A stretch of 64,000 nucleotides of DNA from Rhodoferax saidenbachensis (GTDB taxonomy: Bacteria > Pseudomonadota > Gammaproteobacteria > Burkholderiales > Burkholderiaceae_C), in assembly GCF_001955715.1 (NCBI RefSeq), contig NZ_CP019239.1, forward strand, positions 2,294,001-2,358,000, in the 5' to 3' direction. Under the pieces are notes generated by a model. That model was given only the letters and a program-made list of their open reading frames with translations, was not told where the DNA came from and did not search any database. Each line of letters starts with the position of its first letter. The stretch's first letter is position 1. Shown here piece after piece: positions 26,929 to 36,128 of this stretch. Both the position numbers and the translations under genes were made by a program.

Positions 26929-29088
26929 ATGAAAACCATCCAATACTCCCTGGCTGACGGCATCGCCACCATCACCTTTGACGAACCCAACTCGCCCGTG
27001 AATACCATGTGCCTGCAGTGGCAGGAAGACATGAGCGCGGTTACCGCACAGGTGCTCAAGGACAAGGACGCCATCAAGGGCATCCTGCTGGCCTCCGCCA
27101 AGTCCACCTTCTTTGCAGGCGCCGACCTGAAGGCTGCGATGCGCCTCAAGCCGTCGGACGCGACCACCGCGTTCACGGAAATCGAGCACCTGAAGAAGAA
27201 CATGCGCACCATCGAGACCCTGGGCAAGCCCGTGGTCAGCTTGCTCAACGGCACGGCGCTGGGCGGCGGCTGGGAAGTGGCGCTGATGGGCCACCACCGC
27301 ATTGCCATCGATGATCGCAAGATCCAGTTCGGCCTGCCTGAAGTCTCTCTGGGTCTGCTGCCCGGTGCCTCCGGCGTGACCAAGATGACACGCCACCTGG
27401 GTCTGATGGGCGCGCAGCCTTACCTGGTCGAAGGCAAACTGTTTTCGCCCGCAGACGCCAAAGGCCTGGGCCTGGTGCACGACCTGGTCGCGCCCGGCGA
27501 TAACGCCGCGGCAGAAATGAAAACCAAGGCACTCGCCTGGATTGCCGCCAACCCCACCGCGCAACACCCGTGGGAAGTCAAAGGCTACAAGGTGCCCGGC
27601 GGCTTGCCATCGAACCCCGCCGTGGCGCAGATGCTGCCCGTGGCACCAGCCATGATCAAGAAACAAACGCGTGGCCTGTACCCTGCGCCAGAGGCCATCA
27701 TGGCCTGCATGGTCGAAGGTTTGCAAGTGGATATCGAAACCGCGCTGCGCATCGAGAGCCGTTACCTCGCCAAGCTGATGACCGGCACCAATGCGAAGGC
27801 GATGATCAATACCTTCTTCTTCAACCTCAACGCCATCAAGAGCGGCACCAGCCGCCCTGCCGGGGTGCCGAAGTTCAAACCCACCAAGGTGGGCCTGCTG
27901 GGCGCCGGCATGATGGGCGCAGGCATTGCCTATTCGCAAGCCAGCAAGGGCATTGCGACAGTACTGAAGGATGTGAGCCAGGAGAAAGCCGATACCGGCA
28001 AGGGCTACGCCGCCAAGATCACCCAGGGTCGCGTCGACAAGGGCCGCATGAAGCCCGAGGCACAAGCTGAAATCCTGGGCCGCATCCAGGCCACAGCGTC
28101 AAACGACGACCTGAAGGGTTGCGACCTGATCATCGAAGCCGTGTTCGAGAACCGCGAGTTGAAAGCCAAGGTCACGCAGGAAACCGAACCACTGTTGGCA
28201 CCCGGCGGCTTCTTCGCCTCCAACACCTCCACGCTGCCGATCACCGGCCTGGCCAAAGCTAGCCGCGATGCGAAGAAATTCATCGGCATCCACTTCTTCA
28301 GCCCGGTCGACAAGATGCAACTGGTGGAAATCATCAAGGGCAAGGAGACCGATGACGAGACCGTGGCGCGCGCCTACGACTACGTGCAGGCGCTGGGCAA
28401 GTTCCCCATCGTTGTCAACGACTCGCGCGGCTTCTTCACCAGCCGCGTGTTTGGCACCTTTGTGATGGAAGGCGCCGCGATGCTGGGCGAAGGCATCCCC
28501 GCCGCCGCGATTGAGAACGCCGGCATCCAGTGCGGCATGCCCGTCGGCCCGCTGGCCGTGCTGGACGAAACCGCCCTCACCCTGTCGCTGCACGTAATGG
28601 ACCAGACCAAGAAAGACTTCGAAGCCGAGGGCAAGACCTACACCGCGACACCGGGCGAGCTCGTCGTCGAGAAGATGGTCAAACAGCACAGCCGCCCCGG
28701 CCGCGCCGGTGGTGCGGGCTTCTACGAGTACCCCACAGACAAAGCCGTGAAGAAGTTCCTGTGGCCCGAACTCAAAGGCTTGTTCGAGAAGGCCGATGCG
28801 AACTGGAACATCACCGATCTGAAAGACCGTTTGCTGTACCGCCAGGCCGTGGAGACCGCACGCTGCCTGTCCGAGAACGTGTTGACCAGCGTGCACGACG
28901 CCAACATCGGCTCGATCTTCGGCATCGGCTTCCCCGCCTGGACCGGTGGTGCCATGCAGTTCATCTACGGCATCGGTGTGGACGCGTTCGAAGCGCGTGC
29001 GGCAGAGCTGGCCAAGGCCTACGGCCCGGGCTTTGCGCTGACAGCCGAGGTCAAAGCGGCTATCCGCAAATACCAGCCGGTGTATTAA
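26929..29088 (+). CDS. FadB/FadJ-like multifunctional enoyl-CoA hydratase / 3-hydroxyacyl-CoA dehydrogenase
   Basis: 719 residues. The N-terminal crotonase domain (about 1-200) has FAGADLKAAM and LNGTALGGGWEVAL, with the Glu in GLPEVSLGLLPG. The NAD-binding domain starts near residue 320 with KVGLLGAGMMGAGIAY, and the catalytic His is in GIHFFSPVDKMQLVEI. Two C-terminal dehydrogenase helical domains follow. It hydrates enoyl-CoA and oxidises the hydroxyacyl-CoA product. The upstream thiolase completes the cycle. Confidence 0.94.
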   Translation: MKTIQYSLADGIATITFDEPNSPVNTMCLQWQEDMSAVTAQVLKDKDAIKGILLASAKSTFFAGADLKAAMRLKPSDATTAFTEIEHLKKNMRTIETLGKPVVSLLNGTALGGGWEVALMGHHRIAIDDRKIQFGLPEVSLGLLPGASGVTKMTRHLGLMGAQPYLVEGKLFSPADAKGLGLVHDLVAPGDNAAAEMKTKALAWIAANPTAQHPWEVKGYKVPGGLPSNPAVAQMLPVAPAMIKKQTRGLYPAPEAIMACMVEGLQVDIETALRIESRYLAKLMTGTNAKAMINTFFFNLNAIKSGTSRPAGVPKFKPTKVGLLGAGMMGAGIAYSQASKGIATVLKDVSQEKADTGKGYAAKITQGRVDKGRMKPEAQAEILGRIQATASNDDLKGCDLIIEAVFENRELKAKVTQETEPLLAPGGFFASNTSTLPITGLAKASRDAKKFIGIHFFSPVDKMQLVEIIKGKETDDETVARAYDYVQALGKFPIVVNDSRGFFTSRVFGTFVMEGAAMLGEGIPAAAIENAGIQCGMPVGPLAVLDETALTLSLHVMDQTKKDFEAEGKTYTATPGELVVEKMVKQHSRPGRAGGAGFYEYPTDKAVKKFLWPELKGLFEKADANWNITDLKDRLLYRQAVETARCLSENVLTSVHDANIGSIFGIGFPAWTGGAMQFIYGIGVDAFEARAAELAKAYGPGFALTAEVKAAIRKYQPVY

Positions 29089-29218
29089 GAAACCTGAACA
29101 AGGGATACGCCTGACGCTCAGCAACGCTAGGTGTAGACCCTAGACTGATTCCCAAAAACTCATGGTGGGCGTGGCTTTCAGCCCCTCACCATGGGGCTGG
29201 TACCCGACTGTCCGAATG

Positions 29219-29250
29219 TGAAACATAACGTGAACTGATTTCATAGACTA
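29219..29250 (+). promoter_or_regulatory. Shared motif in the promoter of the metallo-hydrolase/dehalogenase operon
   Basis: TGAAACAT, AA, GTGAACT, TTTCATA and ACTA occur in this order and spacing, 31 bp before the operon start codon. The same blocks, with one extra base, occur at 34372-34405 beside the TetR gene. The inverted TGAAA/TTTCA half-sites suggest a TetR operator. The rest of the 29089-29281 gap shows nothing else. Confidence 0.6.
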
Positions 29251-29281
29251 GTGCCATGAACAGAGCCACAGGAGTATTCGC

Positions 29282-30370
29282 ATGAGTCGTACACGTAAAG
29301 TTGTCTGGAGCCTATTGGGGGCCGCAGTCTTGCTGGGAGCCGCAGCCTGGGTCTTCCAGAAACCCATCTCCGTCCGTGTACTCGAACAGGTAGCCCGCAA
29401 AAACGTGGGCCGCAACATCATTCCCGACCTGCCCGATGGCTTGCACCTGGCACTGTGTGGCACAGGCTCTCCGTTTCCAGACCCCACACGCGCGGGGCCC
29501 TGCTCCGCCATCATCGCGGGTGACCGCCTGTTCATTGTGGACACCGGAGAAGGCAGCGCGCGCACCCTGGGCTACATGGGCATACCGGCCGCGAAGATCG
29601 AAGCCATCCTGCTGACGCACTTCCACTCCGACCACATCGACGGCATGGGCCCGTTCCTGCTGCAGCGCTGGGGCGTGGGCACGGCCCAGACACCCACTCC
29701 GGTATACGGCCCCACAGGTGTGGACCGCGTGGTCAGCGGCTTCCGCGCGGCCTATGCGCTGGACTTTGGCTACCGTGTAGCGCACCACACCGAAAAAATC
29801 ATGCCTCCTGGCGGCAGTGGCGGCAAAGGCATGCCCTTTGCCCTGCCTGCTGTGGGGCAGGGTGACAGCGTGGTGGTACTGGACGACAAGGGCCTGAAGA
29901 TCACGGCGTTTCGCGTGGACCATTTGCCGATTGAGCCCGCTGTGGGTTACCGCTTTGACTACAAGGGCCGCTCTGTCGTCATCAGCGGTGATACCAAGGT
30001 CGCGGCCAGTCTGGTCGCTGCAGCCAAAGATACGGACATACTGGTGCATGAAGCGTTGCAGCCGAACCTCGTGAAAATTCTGGAAACCCAGTTTGCCGAC
30101 CACCAGATGAACAACATGGCGCAGGTGATGCACGACATCCTGAACTACCACACCACGCCCGAAGAAGCTGCCCAACAGGCCACCAAGGCCGGGGCTAGGC
30201 AACTGGTGTTGAACCACATCGTGCCACCCCTGCCGCTGCGCTACGCCTACCCGGCTTTCCTGGGCGACGCAGCCAAGTACTACGACAAGCCCATCACCGT
30301 GGGTGAAGACGGCATGTTTTTCAGCCTGCCTGCAGGCTCCACGGCCATCAACACCCAACGCCTCTACTGA
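29282..30370 (+). CDS. Membrane-anchored metallo-beta-lactamase-fold hydrolase
   Basis: 362 residues. An N-terminal signal anchor (about 5-26) targets it to the periplasm. The metal-binding motif LTHFHSDHIDGMG is near residue 117, further metal ligands lie in ISGDTKVA and in VLNHIVPP. The layout resembles RNase Z/arylsulfatase-type MBL hydrolases, and exported members usually act on small esters or lactones. It opens a six-gene operon (next start 2 bp after the stop). The substrate is unknown. Confidence 0.88.
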   Translation: MSRTRKVVWSLLGAAVLLGAAAWVFQKPISVRVLEQVARKNVGRNIIPDLPDGLHLALCGTGSPFPDPTRAGPCSAIIAGDRLFIVDTGEGSARTLGYMGIPAAKIEAILLTHFHSDHIDGMGPFLLQRWGVGTAQTPTPVYGPTGVDRVVSGFRAAYALDFGYRVAHHTEKIMPPGGSGGKGMPFALPAVGQGDSVVVLDDKGLKITAFRVDHLPIEPAVGYRFDYKGRSVVISGDTKVAASLVAAAKDTDILVHEALQPNLVKILETQFADHQMNNMAQVMHDILNYHTTPEEAAQQATKAGARQLVLNHIVPPLPLRYAYPAFLGDAAKYYDKPITVGEDGMFFSLPAGSTAINTQRLY

Positions 30371-30372
30371 CC

Positions 30373-31290
30373 ATGCTGCCCACCATAAACAAGGCCCGCG
30401 TGCTGCGTACCCCTGACGCATGTTTTGCCGCCCTGCCCGACTTTCCCTACACCCCGCACTACCTGGAGCTGGACGACCTTCGCATTGGGTACATCGACGA
30501 AGGCCCGCGCGACGCGGCACCGGTGCTGCTGATGCACGGCGAGCCCACCTGGTCTTACCTGTACCGCAAGATGATTCCAGGCCTCGTGGCCGCCGGCCAC
30601 CGCGTGATTGCGCCTGACCTGGTTGGCTTTGGTCGCTCTGACAAACCTTCGCAAAAGTCCGATTACTCCTATGCCAACCACGTGGCCTGGATGGCCGCGT
30701 GGATGGAGCGTATGGACCTGCAAAACGCCACGCTGTTCTGCCAGGACTGGGGCTCGTTGATCGGCTTGCGACTGGTCACGCACAACCCGCAGCGTTTTGC
30801 GCGTGTGGTGCTGGCCAATGGTGGCCTGCCAACCGGCACCGCCGCCGTTCCGCGCGCCTTCAAGCTCTGGCGCGCATTCGCACGTTTCAGCCCGTGGTTT
30901 CCAATTGGCCGCATCGTCAACTCGGGCTGCGCCAATAAGCTGTCACCCGCCGAGATCGCAGCGTACGACGCACCCTTTCCATCGTCGCGATATGAGATGG
31001 CAGCTCGCCTGTTCCCGACCTTTGTGCCCGCATCACCCAACGACCCAGAACGTGCAGCGAATGAACAAGCGTGGGAAGTGCTCAAGCAGTGGCACAAACC
31101 GTTTCTCACGCTGTTCAGCAGCCGCGATCCGATCACCCGCGGTGGTGACAAAATCTTCCTCAAGCTGGTGCCGGGCACTGCCAACCAGGCCCACGCCGTG
31201 ACCCGTGGTGCCGGGCACTTTTTGCAGGAAGACAAGGGACCAGAGCTGGCCCAGAAGATTTCTGAGTTCATCGCGGCTACGCCTGTCTGA
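30373..31290 (+). CDS. Haloalkane dehalogenase-like alpha/beta hydrolase (HLD-I type)
   Basis: 305 residues. Asp125 in LFCQDWGSLIG is the nucleophile, followed by Trp126; HGEPTW at 55-60 supplies the oxyanion hole. The predicted acid is Asp252 in SSRDPIT and the base His282 in GAGHFLQED. A Trp in the cap (166 or 175) could be the second halide-binding Trp. These features match subfamily I haloalkane dehalogenases, and the Asp nucleophile separates it from esterases (Ser). Actual dehalogenase activity is likely but not certain; epoxide hydrolases share the fold. It has no export signal, unlike its upstream neighbour. Confidence 0.85.
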   Translation: MLPTINKARVLRTPDACFAALPDFPYTPHYLELDDLRIGYIDEGPRDAAPVLLMHGEPTWSYLYRKMIPGLVAAGHRVIAPDLVGFGRSDKPSQKSDYSYANHVAWMAAWMERMDLQNATLFCQDWGSLIGLRLVTHNPQRFARVVLANGGLPTGTAAVPRAFKLWRAFARFSPWFPIGRIVNSGCANKLSPAEIAAYDAPFPSSRYEMAARLFPTFVPASPNDPERAANEQAWEVLKQWHKPFLTLFSSRDPITRGGDKIFLKLVPGTANQAHAVTRGAGHFLQEDKGPELAQKISEFIAATPV

Positions 31291-31325
31291 CACAACAACA
31301 ACCTATTGATACGAGGAGACTCTCC

Positions 31326-31595
31326 ATGAACAACATTCTCAAAGCCGGTTGCGCAGCCATCTACATCCTGGCACTTGCCAGTCTGCTCTGGCCCTTCCCC
31401 GCAGGCGCAGGCCCGGTTCTGCAGACCCTGGCCGTGGCACTGATCGTGGTCCACGCACTGGAAATGCTGTTTGTGTTCAAACACATCAAGTCCTATCCCG
31501 GCCCGCTGCTGGTCAGCATCGTGTTGTCATTGCTGTTCGGCCTGCTGCACTGGCTGCCCCTGGCCAAAGCTAACCGCCCGGCGGCCAACACCTGA
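31326..31595 (+). CDS. DUF1145 small membrane protein
   Basis: 89 residues with two or three hydrophobic helices (about 5-24, 30-52 and 58-76) and the conserved stretch HALEMLFVFKHIKSYPGPL typical of DUF1145. An AGGAG-like site precedes the ATG. The function of the family is unknown. Its place between the dehalogenase-like and DUF1214 genes suggests an accessory membrane role. Confidence 0.8.
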   Translation: MNNILKAGCAAIYILALASLLWPFPAGAGPVLQTLAVALIVVHALEMLFVFKHIKSYPGPLLVSIVLSLLFGLLHWLPLAKANRPAANT

Positions 31596-31597
31596 CC

Positions 31598-32206
31598 ATG
31601 GCCGTGCAGCAGACCTCCCGCTTGCGGCGCATCGCCATCGGTTTTGCCCTGTACCTGGGGGCGGTTGCCCTGGGTCTGGGTTCTGCCTGGTGGGTGCTGA
31701 AAAAAGCGCCGTTCACCAACCGCACGGTGCAAGCCGGTGCCTGGCGCACCAATACGCTGGCCGGCAGCACGGATGCCGACATGTACACGCGCGCTGGCGT
31801 CGCCGTGAACGGGCTGCTGGCGCTGGGGCGTGATGAAACCATGTACTTCATCGCCACACACGACGATGCCGGGCGCCCGCTGCGCTCGCAGTGCAGCTAC
31901 CGCGTGGCGGGCGAACCGCCCAAGGCGCGCTGGTGGAGCGTCACCGTGTATGCGGACGACATGTTCCTGTTTGACGCACCCAACCAGCACTACAGCCTCA
32001 ACGGCAGCACCGCCCAGCTGGACGCTCAGGGCCGCTTTGCGTTCAGCACCGGCCATCAGGCGCAGCCCGATACGTTCTGGCTGCCCACGCCGGGCAACCG
32101 GGGCATGGTGATGACACTGCGCCTCTACAACCCCGAGCCCTCGCTGCAGGCCGCACCGGCCTCGCTGGTGCCACCGACCATCCAGCAAACGGGAGACTGC
32201 GCATGA
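31598..32206 (+). CDS. DUF1214 membrane-anchored protein
   Basis: 202 residues with an N-terminal anchor (about 13-33). The DUF1214 core is visible as RDETMYFIATHDDAGRPL, ARWWSVTVYADDMFLF and RGMVMTLRLYNPEPS. It starts 2 bp after the DUF1145 stop and overlaps the next gene by ATGA. DUF1214 normally forms the C-terminal half of longer DUF1254-DUF1214 proteins; here the two halves are separate genes in reverse order. The function is unknown. Confidence 0.82.
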   Translation: MAVQQTSRLRRIAIGFALYLGAVALGLGSAWWVLKKAPFTNRTVQAGAWRTNTLAGSTDADMYTRAGVAVNGLLALGRDETMYFIATHDDAGRPLRSQCSYRVAGEPPKARWWSVTVYADDMFLFDAPNQHYSLNGSTAQLDAQGRFAFSTGHQAQPDTFWLPTPGNRGMVMTLRLYNPEPSLQAAPASLVPPTIQQTGDCA

Positions 32207-32766
32207 ACACCCTCTCCACCCAACAGCGGCTCTGGTTCTACCGCATCCTCACGCTGCTGGTCACCGCCATCCTCGTGCATCTGCTGGCCGTCTGGGCCGC
32301 GCCGCGGCTGATCATGCGCATGGTGCTCAACGGTGCGGCCGCGCAGCAAATGGACATGCAGAACAAGGCGGCTTTTCCACCGCCCGTGACGGCCAGTTCG
32401 CGTTCTGTCGTCATGCCCAGCCCGGACCTGTTGTATTCGGTATGTGTATTTGATGTGTCCAGCGGCCCGGTGCGCGTCACTGCGGCCCCTAAACTCACGT
32501 CTTATTGGTCCATTGCGCTGTACGCTGCCAACAGCGACAACTTCTTTGTCATCAACGACCGCCAGGCCGCCAACAAACCGGTAGACCTGTGGCTGGTGTC
32601 CGAAGGTGGCAACGCCAGCCAGCACGATGTGCCTGCGGGCAGCACCGTGGTAGTGAGCCCATCGTCCAAGGGCTTTTTGTTGATGCGTGTGCTGACCGGA
32701 AACTACGAGGCTGAAAAAGACCTGGTGGAACCGGCGCGCCGTACCCTGACCTGTTCCCCAACCTAG
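32203..32766 (+). CDS. DUF1254 membrane-anchored protein
   Basis: 187 residues with an N-terminal helix (about 12-32). The DUF1254-like segment VVMPSPDLLYSVCVFDVSSG followed by TSYWSIALYAANSDNFFVIN is clear. It is translationally coupled to the DUF1214 gene (ATGA overlap), so the two products probably form one complex in the periplasm. The function is unknown. Confidence 0.8.
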   Translation: MNTLSTQQRLWFYRILTLLVTAILVHLLAVWAAPRLIMRMVLNGAAAQQMDMQNKAAFPPPVTASSRSVVMPSPDLLYSVCVFDVSSGPVRVTAAPKLTSYWSIALYAANSDNFFVINDRQAANKPVDLWLVSEGGNASQHDVPAGSTVVVSPSSKGFLLMRVLTGNYEAEKDLVEPARRTLTCSPT

Positions 32767-32774
32767 GAAATTCA

Positions 32775-33659
32775 ATGCTGGCACAACTTCTTCGACGCAT
32801 GTTGCTGGGCCAGGCGGCCCTGGGCGCGCTGGTGGCCTGGCTGCTGTGCGGTAGCGTAGTGGCCACCGTGATCGGTGCCATGCTGCTGCCTTTCGTGACC
32901 ATGGTCTTGGTAGACACGGTTTCGATGCTGCTGTCCCGTGCTGCGGGCGAGCCCACGCGCATGTGGTGGCGCGCGCTGTTCGGCGAGTACCTGGCGGGCT
33001 TTCGGGTTTTCCTGTTCCGCCAGCCCTGGACGGTGCAACCGCCCATGCTGCTGCCCGCAACCGGCGGTACACCCCAGATTCCGGTGGTGCTGGTGCACGG
33101 CTACATGTGCAACCACCGCATCTGGGACGACATGGCCGATGCACTGCGCGCCCAAGGCCATCCGGTGTTTGCCGTGAATCTGGAGCCGGTGTTTGCGTCC
33201 ATCGACCGCTACGCCCCCATCGTGCAAGCCGCTGTGGATGCGCTGTGTGCCCACAGCAGCCACAAGAAAGTTGTGTTGATAGGCCACAGCATGGGAGGCC
33301 TGGCGATTCGCGCCTGGATGCGCGCGAACGGTACGGCGCATGTGGCCCGTGTCATCACGCTGGGCACGCCACACGTCGGCACCCAGATTGTGCGCAACAC
33401 CCACACGCCCAATGGCAAACAAATGGTCTGGCACAGCCGCTGGCTCGAAGAGCTGGCTGCTGGCGAATCCGACGCGGCGCGCGCACTCATTCGGATTGCC
33501 ATCACACCGCAAGACAACATCGTTTTCCCGCAGCGTGCCCAATTGCTGAAGGGCATCGTGCCTGCCGTGTTTGACGGCCTGGGCCATGTGGAGATGTGCC
33601 TGGACCCGGTGGTCATCCGCTGGACACTGGCAGAAGTGGCCGGGGCACAAACCCCTTGA
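32775..33659 (+). CDS. Lipase-like alpha/beta hydrolase
   Basis: 294 residues with hydrophobic N-terminal helices (about 8-45), so probably membrane-attached. The oxyanion segment VVLVHGYMCNHRIW is near residue 98, the nucleophile elbow is VLIGHSMGGLAIRAW, and GLGHVEMCLDP holds the likely catalytic His. This matches the triacylglycerol lipase/EstA type. It is the last gene of the operon and ends 20 bp from the convergent TetR gene. Confidence 0.85.
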   Translation: MLAQLLRRMLLGQAALGALVAWLLCGSVVATVIGAMLLPFVTMVLVDTVSMLLSRAAGEPTRMWWRALFGEYLAGFRVFLFRQPWTVQPPMLLPATGGTPQIPVVLVHGYMCNHRIWDDMADALRAQGHPVFAVNLEPVFASIDRYAPIVQAAVDALCAHSSHKKVVLIGHSMGGLAIRAWMRANGTAHVARVITLGTPHVGTQIVRNTHTPNGKQMVWHSRWLEELAAGESDAARALIRIAITPQDNIVFPQRAQLLKGIVPAVFDGLGHVEMCLDPVVIRWTLAEVAGAQTP

Positions 33660-33679
33660 TCCCTTTTGCGCGCCGCGCT

Positions 33680-34351
33680 TCAGGCCTTGCCGGCCTGGGC
33701 AGCGGCGTCGCGTTTGACCAACTGATAAACGTAGCCGTCCACCAGATCGGACAAGGCCTGCGCAAATTTCGGCGACGCGGTGTCGGCTTCGTCGTTCCAG
33801 ATGGCGGTGCGCAACGCCCCCAGAAATGCGCGCGACAGCACAAACATCTCGGTAGAGTCCAGCAGCCGGTTCAGCGGAAGCCCCTGGGAACGTGCCGATA
33901 CGCTGGCCAACATCTGGCCCAGAAAGGTATTCCGCCCGTCAATGGTCCGCACATCGCGGCGCGACAACGCCCAGTCGATGATGGCTTTTTGTGCCGCACG
34001 GCGCTGGGTAAAGGCGCCCAGCATCAGGTCCACCAGATCACGCGTGCCCTGTGGCACACCCCGGGCAGCCAAGTCGCTGAACTGGGCCAGCAGGGTTTGC
34101 CGCTGGCGCTCGTTTTCCAGCTCCACCAGGGCCAGCATCACGGCGTCGATGTTCTCGAAATACTGGTACAGCGTGCCGACCCCATACCCCGACCGTTCGG
34201 CCAGCGCCGCGACCTTGAAACCAGCCAGCCCTTCCGTTTCCAAAATCTGAACGGCGCTTTCCAGAATCGCCTCCACTGTGATCCGGGAACGGTCCTGTTT
34301 TGGCGCCCTGACTATTGATTTAATGGAGTTTTTTTCCGATTTCTTTGCCAT
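33680..34351 (-). CDS. TetR-family transcriptional regulator
   Basis: 223 residues if started at MAKKSEKNSI, the first ATG after the divergent promoter; the frame is open beyond it. The helix-turn-helix reads AALAERSGYGVGTLYQYFEN. The C-terminal ligand domain is alpha-helical and unassigned. It sits between two operons: convergent to the lipase gene and divergent from the esterase gene at 34440. The motif shared by both promoter regions makes it the likely repressor of both. The ligand is probably a lipid or acyl compound; that is inference. Confidence 0.9.
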   Translation of the reverse strand: MAKKSEKNSIKSIVRAPKQDRSRITVEAILESAVQILETEGLAGFKVAALAERSGYGVGTLYQYFENIDAVMLALVELENERQRQTLLAQFSDLAARGVPQGTRDLVDLMLGAFTQRRAAQKAIIDWALSRRDVRTIDGRNTFLGQMLASVSARSQGLPLNRLLDSTEMFVLSRAFLGALRTAIWNDEADTASPKFAQALSDLVDGYVYQLVKRDAAAQAGKA

Positions 34352-34370
34352 GCGTACCGCATCCAGAAAT

Positions 34371-34405
34371 ATGAAACATGAAAGTGAACTACTTTCATAA
34401 ACTAT
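34371..34405. promoter_or_regulatory. TetR/esterase divergent promoter with candidate operator
   Basis: ATGAAAG (34378-34384) and CTTTCAT (34392-34398) form a perfect inverted repeat with a 7-nt spacer. The blocks TGAAACAT, GTGAACT, TTTCATA and ACTA are shared with 29219-29250. The motif is 20 bp from the regulator start and 35 bp from the esterase start, ideal for repression of both. Confidence 0.65.
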
Positions 34406-34439
34406 AAGTCCAATCTTGCGCATGTTGCAAGGAGAAAAC

Positions 34440-35261
34440 ATGTCCCGACTGAAACGCCTCAAGACATCCCTGACCCAGTTTCCCGATATCAAGGCACCGC
34501 CGCTATGGCTGCTGGCGACGGAGCAACGCGCGTTCTGGGAATACTTTGCCGGGCTGGCCCTGTACAAGCCCCTCAAACGTGCGGCCCCACGCGGTGACGG
34601 CCATCCCGTGCTGGTCATCCCCGGTCTGGGCGCGTCCGATGTGTCCACCGCGCTATTGCGCCGGTTTCTGGATGACCTGGGCTACACCACCTACCCCTGG
34701 GGCATGGGCCGCAACCGCGGTGTCAAGGAAGAGGTGTCCACCACCATGGAACAACTGCTGCAGGACATCTACGCGCGGCATGGCCAGCAAAAGGTGAGCA
34801 TCGTGGGCCAGAGCTTGGGCGGTGTGTTTGCACGCGAGCTGGCCAAGCTGGCGCCACACCAGGTGCGCCAGGTCATCACACTGGGCTCGCCCTTCACCGG
34901 CCACCCATTGGCCTCCAGCGTGGCGCGCTTTTACGAATGGATTTCGGGCGACAAGCTCGACAACATCAACTTTGACCGGCACGTGGAAATGCGTGTGAAG
35001 CCCCCTGTGCCGACCACGGCGGTCTACAGCAAGCTCGATGGCGTGGTGGCGTGGCGCTGCTCCATCGAAGAAGGCACGCCCGAGGGTGAGAGCATCCATC
35101 TGCGCGGCAACACCCACTGCGGCATGGCCGTGAGCCCCTCGGCCCTGTACCTGGTCGCCGAGCGCCTGGCCCAGGCACCAGACCAATGGAAAGCCTTTGA
35201 GCCCCAGGGCCTGGGCCGCGTTTTCTACGGCGCGCAAGACCATCTGCCCGCCCACGGATGA
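34440..35261 (+). CDS. Alpha/beta-hydrolase esterase/lipase
   Basis: 273 residues. The start follows GGAGAA at 34431-34436. The oxyanion segment is VLVIPGLGASDV, the nucleophile elbow SIVGQSLGGVFARELA, and RGNTHCGMAVSP carries the likely catalytic His. No signal peptide is visible. It is the first gene of the second operon (to 41856). Esterase activity is expected, with unknown acyl and alcohol parts. Confidence 0.85.
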   Translation: MSRLKRLKTSLTQFPDIKAPPLWLLATEQRAFWEYFAGLALYKPLKRAAPRGDGHPVLVIPGLGASDVSTALLRRFLDDLGYTTYPWGMGRNRGVKEEVSTTMEQLLQDIYARHGQQKVSIVGQSLGGVFARELAKLAPHQVRQVITLGSPFTGHPLASSVARFYEWISGDKLDNINFDRHVEMRVKPPVPTTAVYSKLDGVVAWRCSIEEGTPEGESIHLRGNTHCGMAVSPSALYLVAERLAQAPDQWKAFEPQGLGRVFYGAQDHLPAHG

Positions 35262-35295
35262 CCCTTGATTCTTGAATATCTGCGGAGAACCCACC

Positions 35296-36120
35296 ATGAC
35301 AGACTTGGTTGTACGAAAACTGCTGATCGACCTGAACACACCGTTCGAGAGCCGCTGGAATGGCGGTGACGCGTTTCGCTCGGCCTTCTTCAGCGCCCTG
35401 TCCATGAGTTTTCCGCTGGGCGAGCAGTACTTCATTGACTCGGTGCGCAACGGACTCAAGACCTTGCCCGAAGCCGACCGGCAACGCCTGGCACCCGAGG
35501 TGCAGGGCTTTGTGGGGCAAGAGGCCACACACCGGCGCATCCACGCCCTGTTCAACGGCCATCTGGAAACAATGGGCTACCGCAATGTGCTCGAAGTGCG
35601 CGCGGGAAAACGCCTGAAAGACAACGCCCACCGCGACACGCGCATTCATGTGGCCGCCACCGCCGCTACCGAACACCTGACCGCCATTTTTGCCGACTGG
35701 ATGCTGCGCCACCCCGAGGCGCTGGCGGGCGCCGAACCTCGCCTGCAAACCCTGTGGCTCTGGCACAGCGCCGAAGAGTCCGAACACCGCAGCACCGCCT
35801 TTGACATCTACCGCGCCATGGGTGGCAGCGAGACTTGGCGCCTGCGTCTGTTCCGTTACATCACCATCACCTTCCTGTCGGACATCACGCGGCAGACCAT
35901 TCGCAACCTGTGGCATGACGGCAGCTTGTTCCAATGGAGCACCTGGCGCAGCGCGGGCAAGCTGCTGTTTGCCAAAGACGGCATGTTCCGCGGCAACTAC
36001 GGCCTGTGGCGCGACTACATGGCGCCCGACTTCCATCCGCGCCAGCAAGACGCCAGCATGTCGGAGCAATGGCTGCGTGACAACAGCGACCAGTTCACCC
36101 CTGTCGGCCAGGCCGCCTGA
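35296..36120 (+). CDS. PF10118-type predicted metal-dependent hydrolase (di-iron-like)
   Basis: 274 residues, start MTDLVVRKL. The metal ligands look like a ferritin-type helical pattern: SFPLGEQYF, VGQEATHRRIH, TEHLTA and AEESEHRSTAFD. The family is described only as predicted metal-dependent hydrolase and its reaction is not established. It often accompanies lipases and TetR regulators, as here. It sits 34 bp after the esterase gene and 8 bp before the next. Confidence 0.82.
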   Translation: MTDLVVRKLLIDLNTPFESRWNGGDAFRSAFFSALSMSFPLGEQYFIDSVRNGLKTLPEADRQRLAPEVQGFVGQEATHRRIHALFNGHLETMGYRNVLEVRAGKRLKDNAHRDTRIHVAATAATEHLTAIFADWMLRHPEALAGAEPRLQTLWLWHSAEESEHRSTAFDIYRAMGGSETWRLRLFRYITITFLSDITRQTIRNLWHDGSLFQWSTWRSAGKLLFAKDGMFRGNYGLWRDYMAPDFHPRQQDASMSEQWLRDNSDQFTPVGQAA

Positions 36121-36128
36121 GGTCCACC

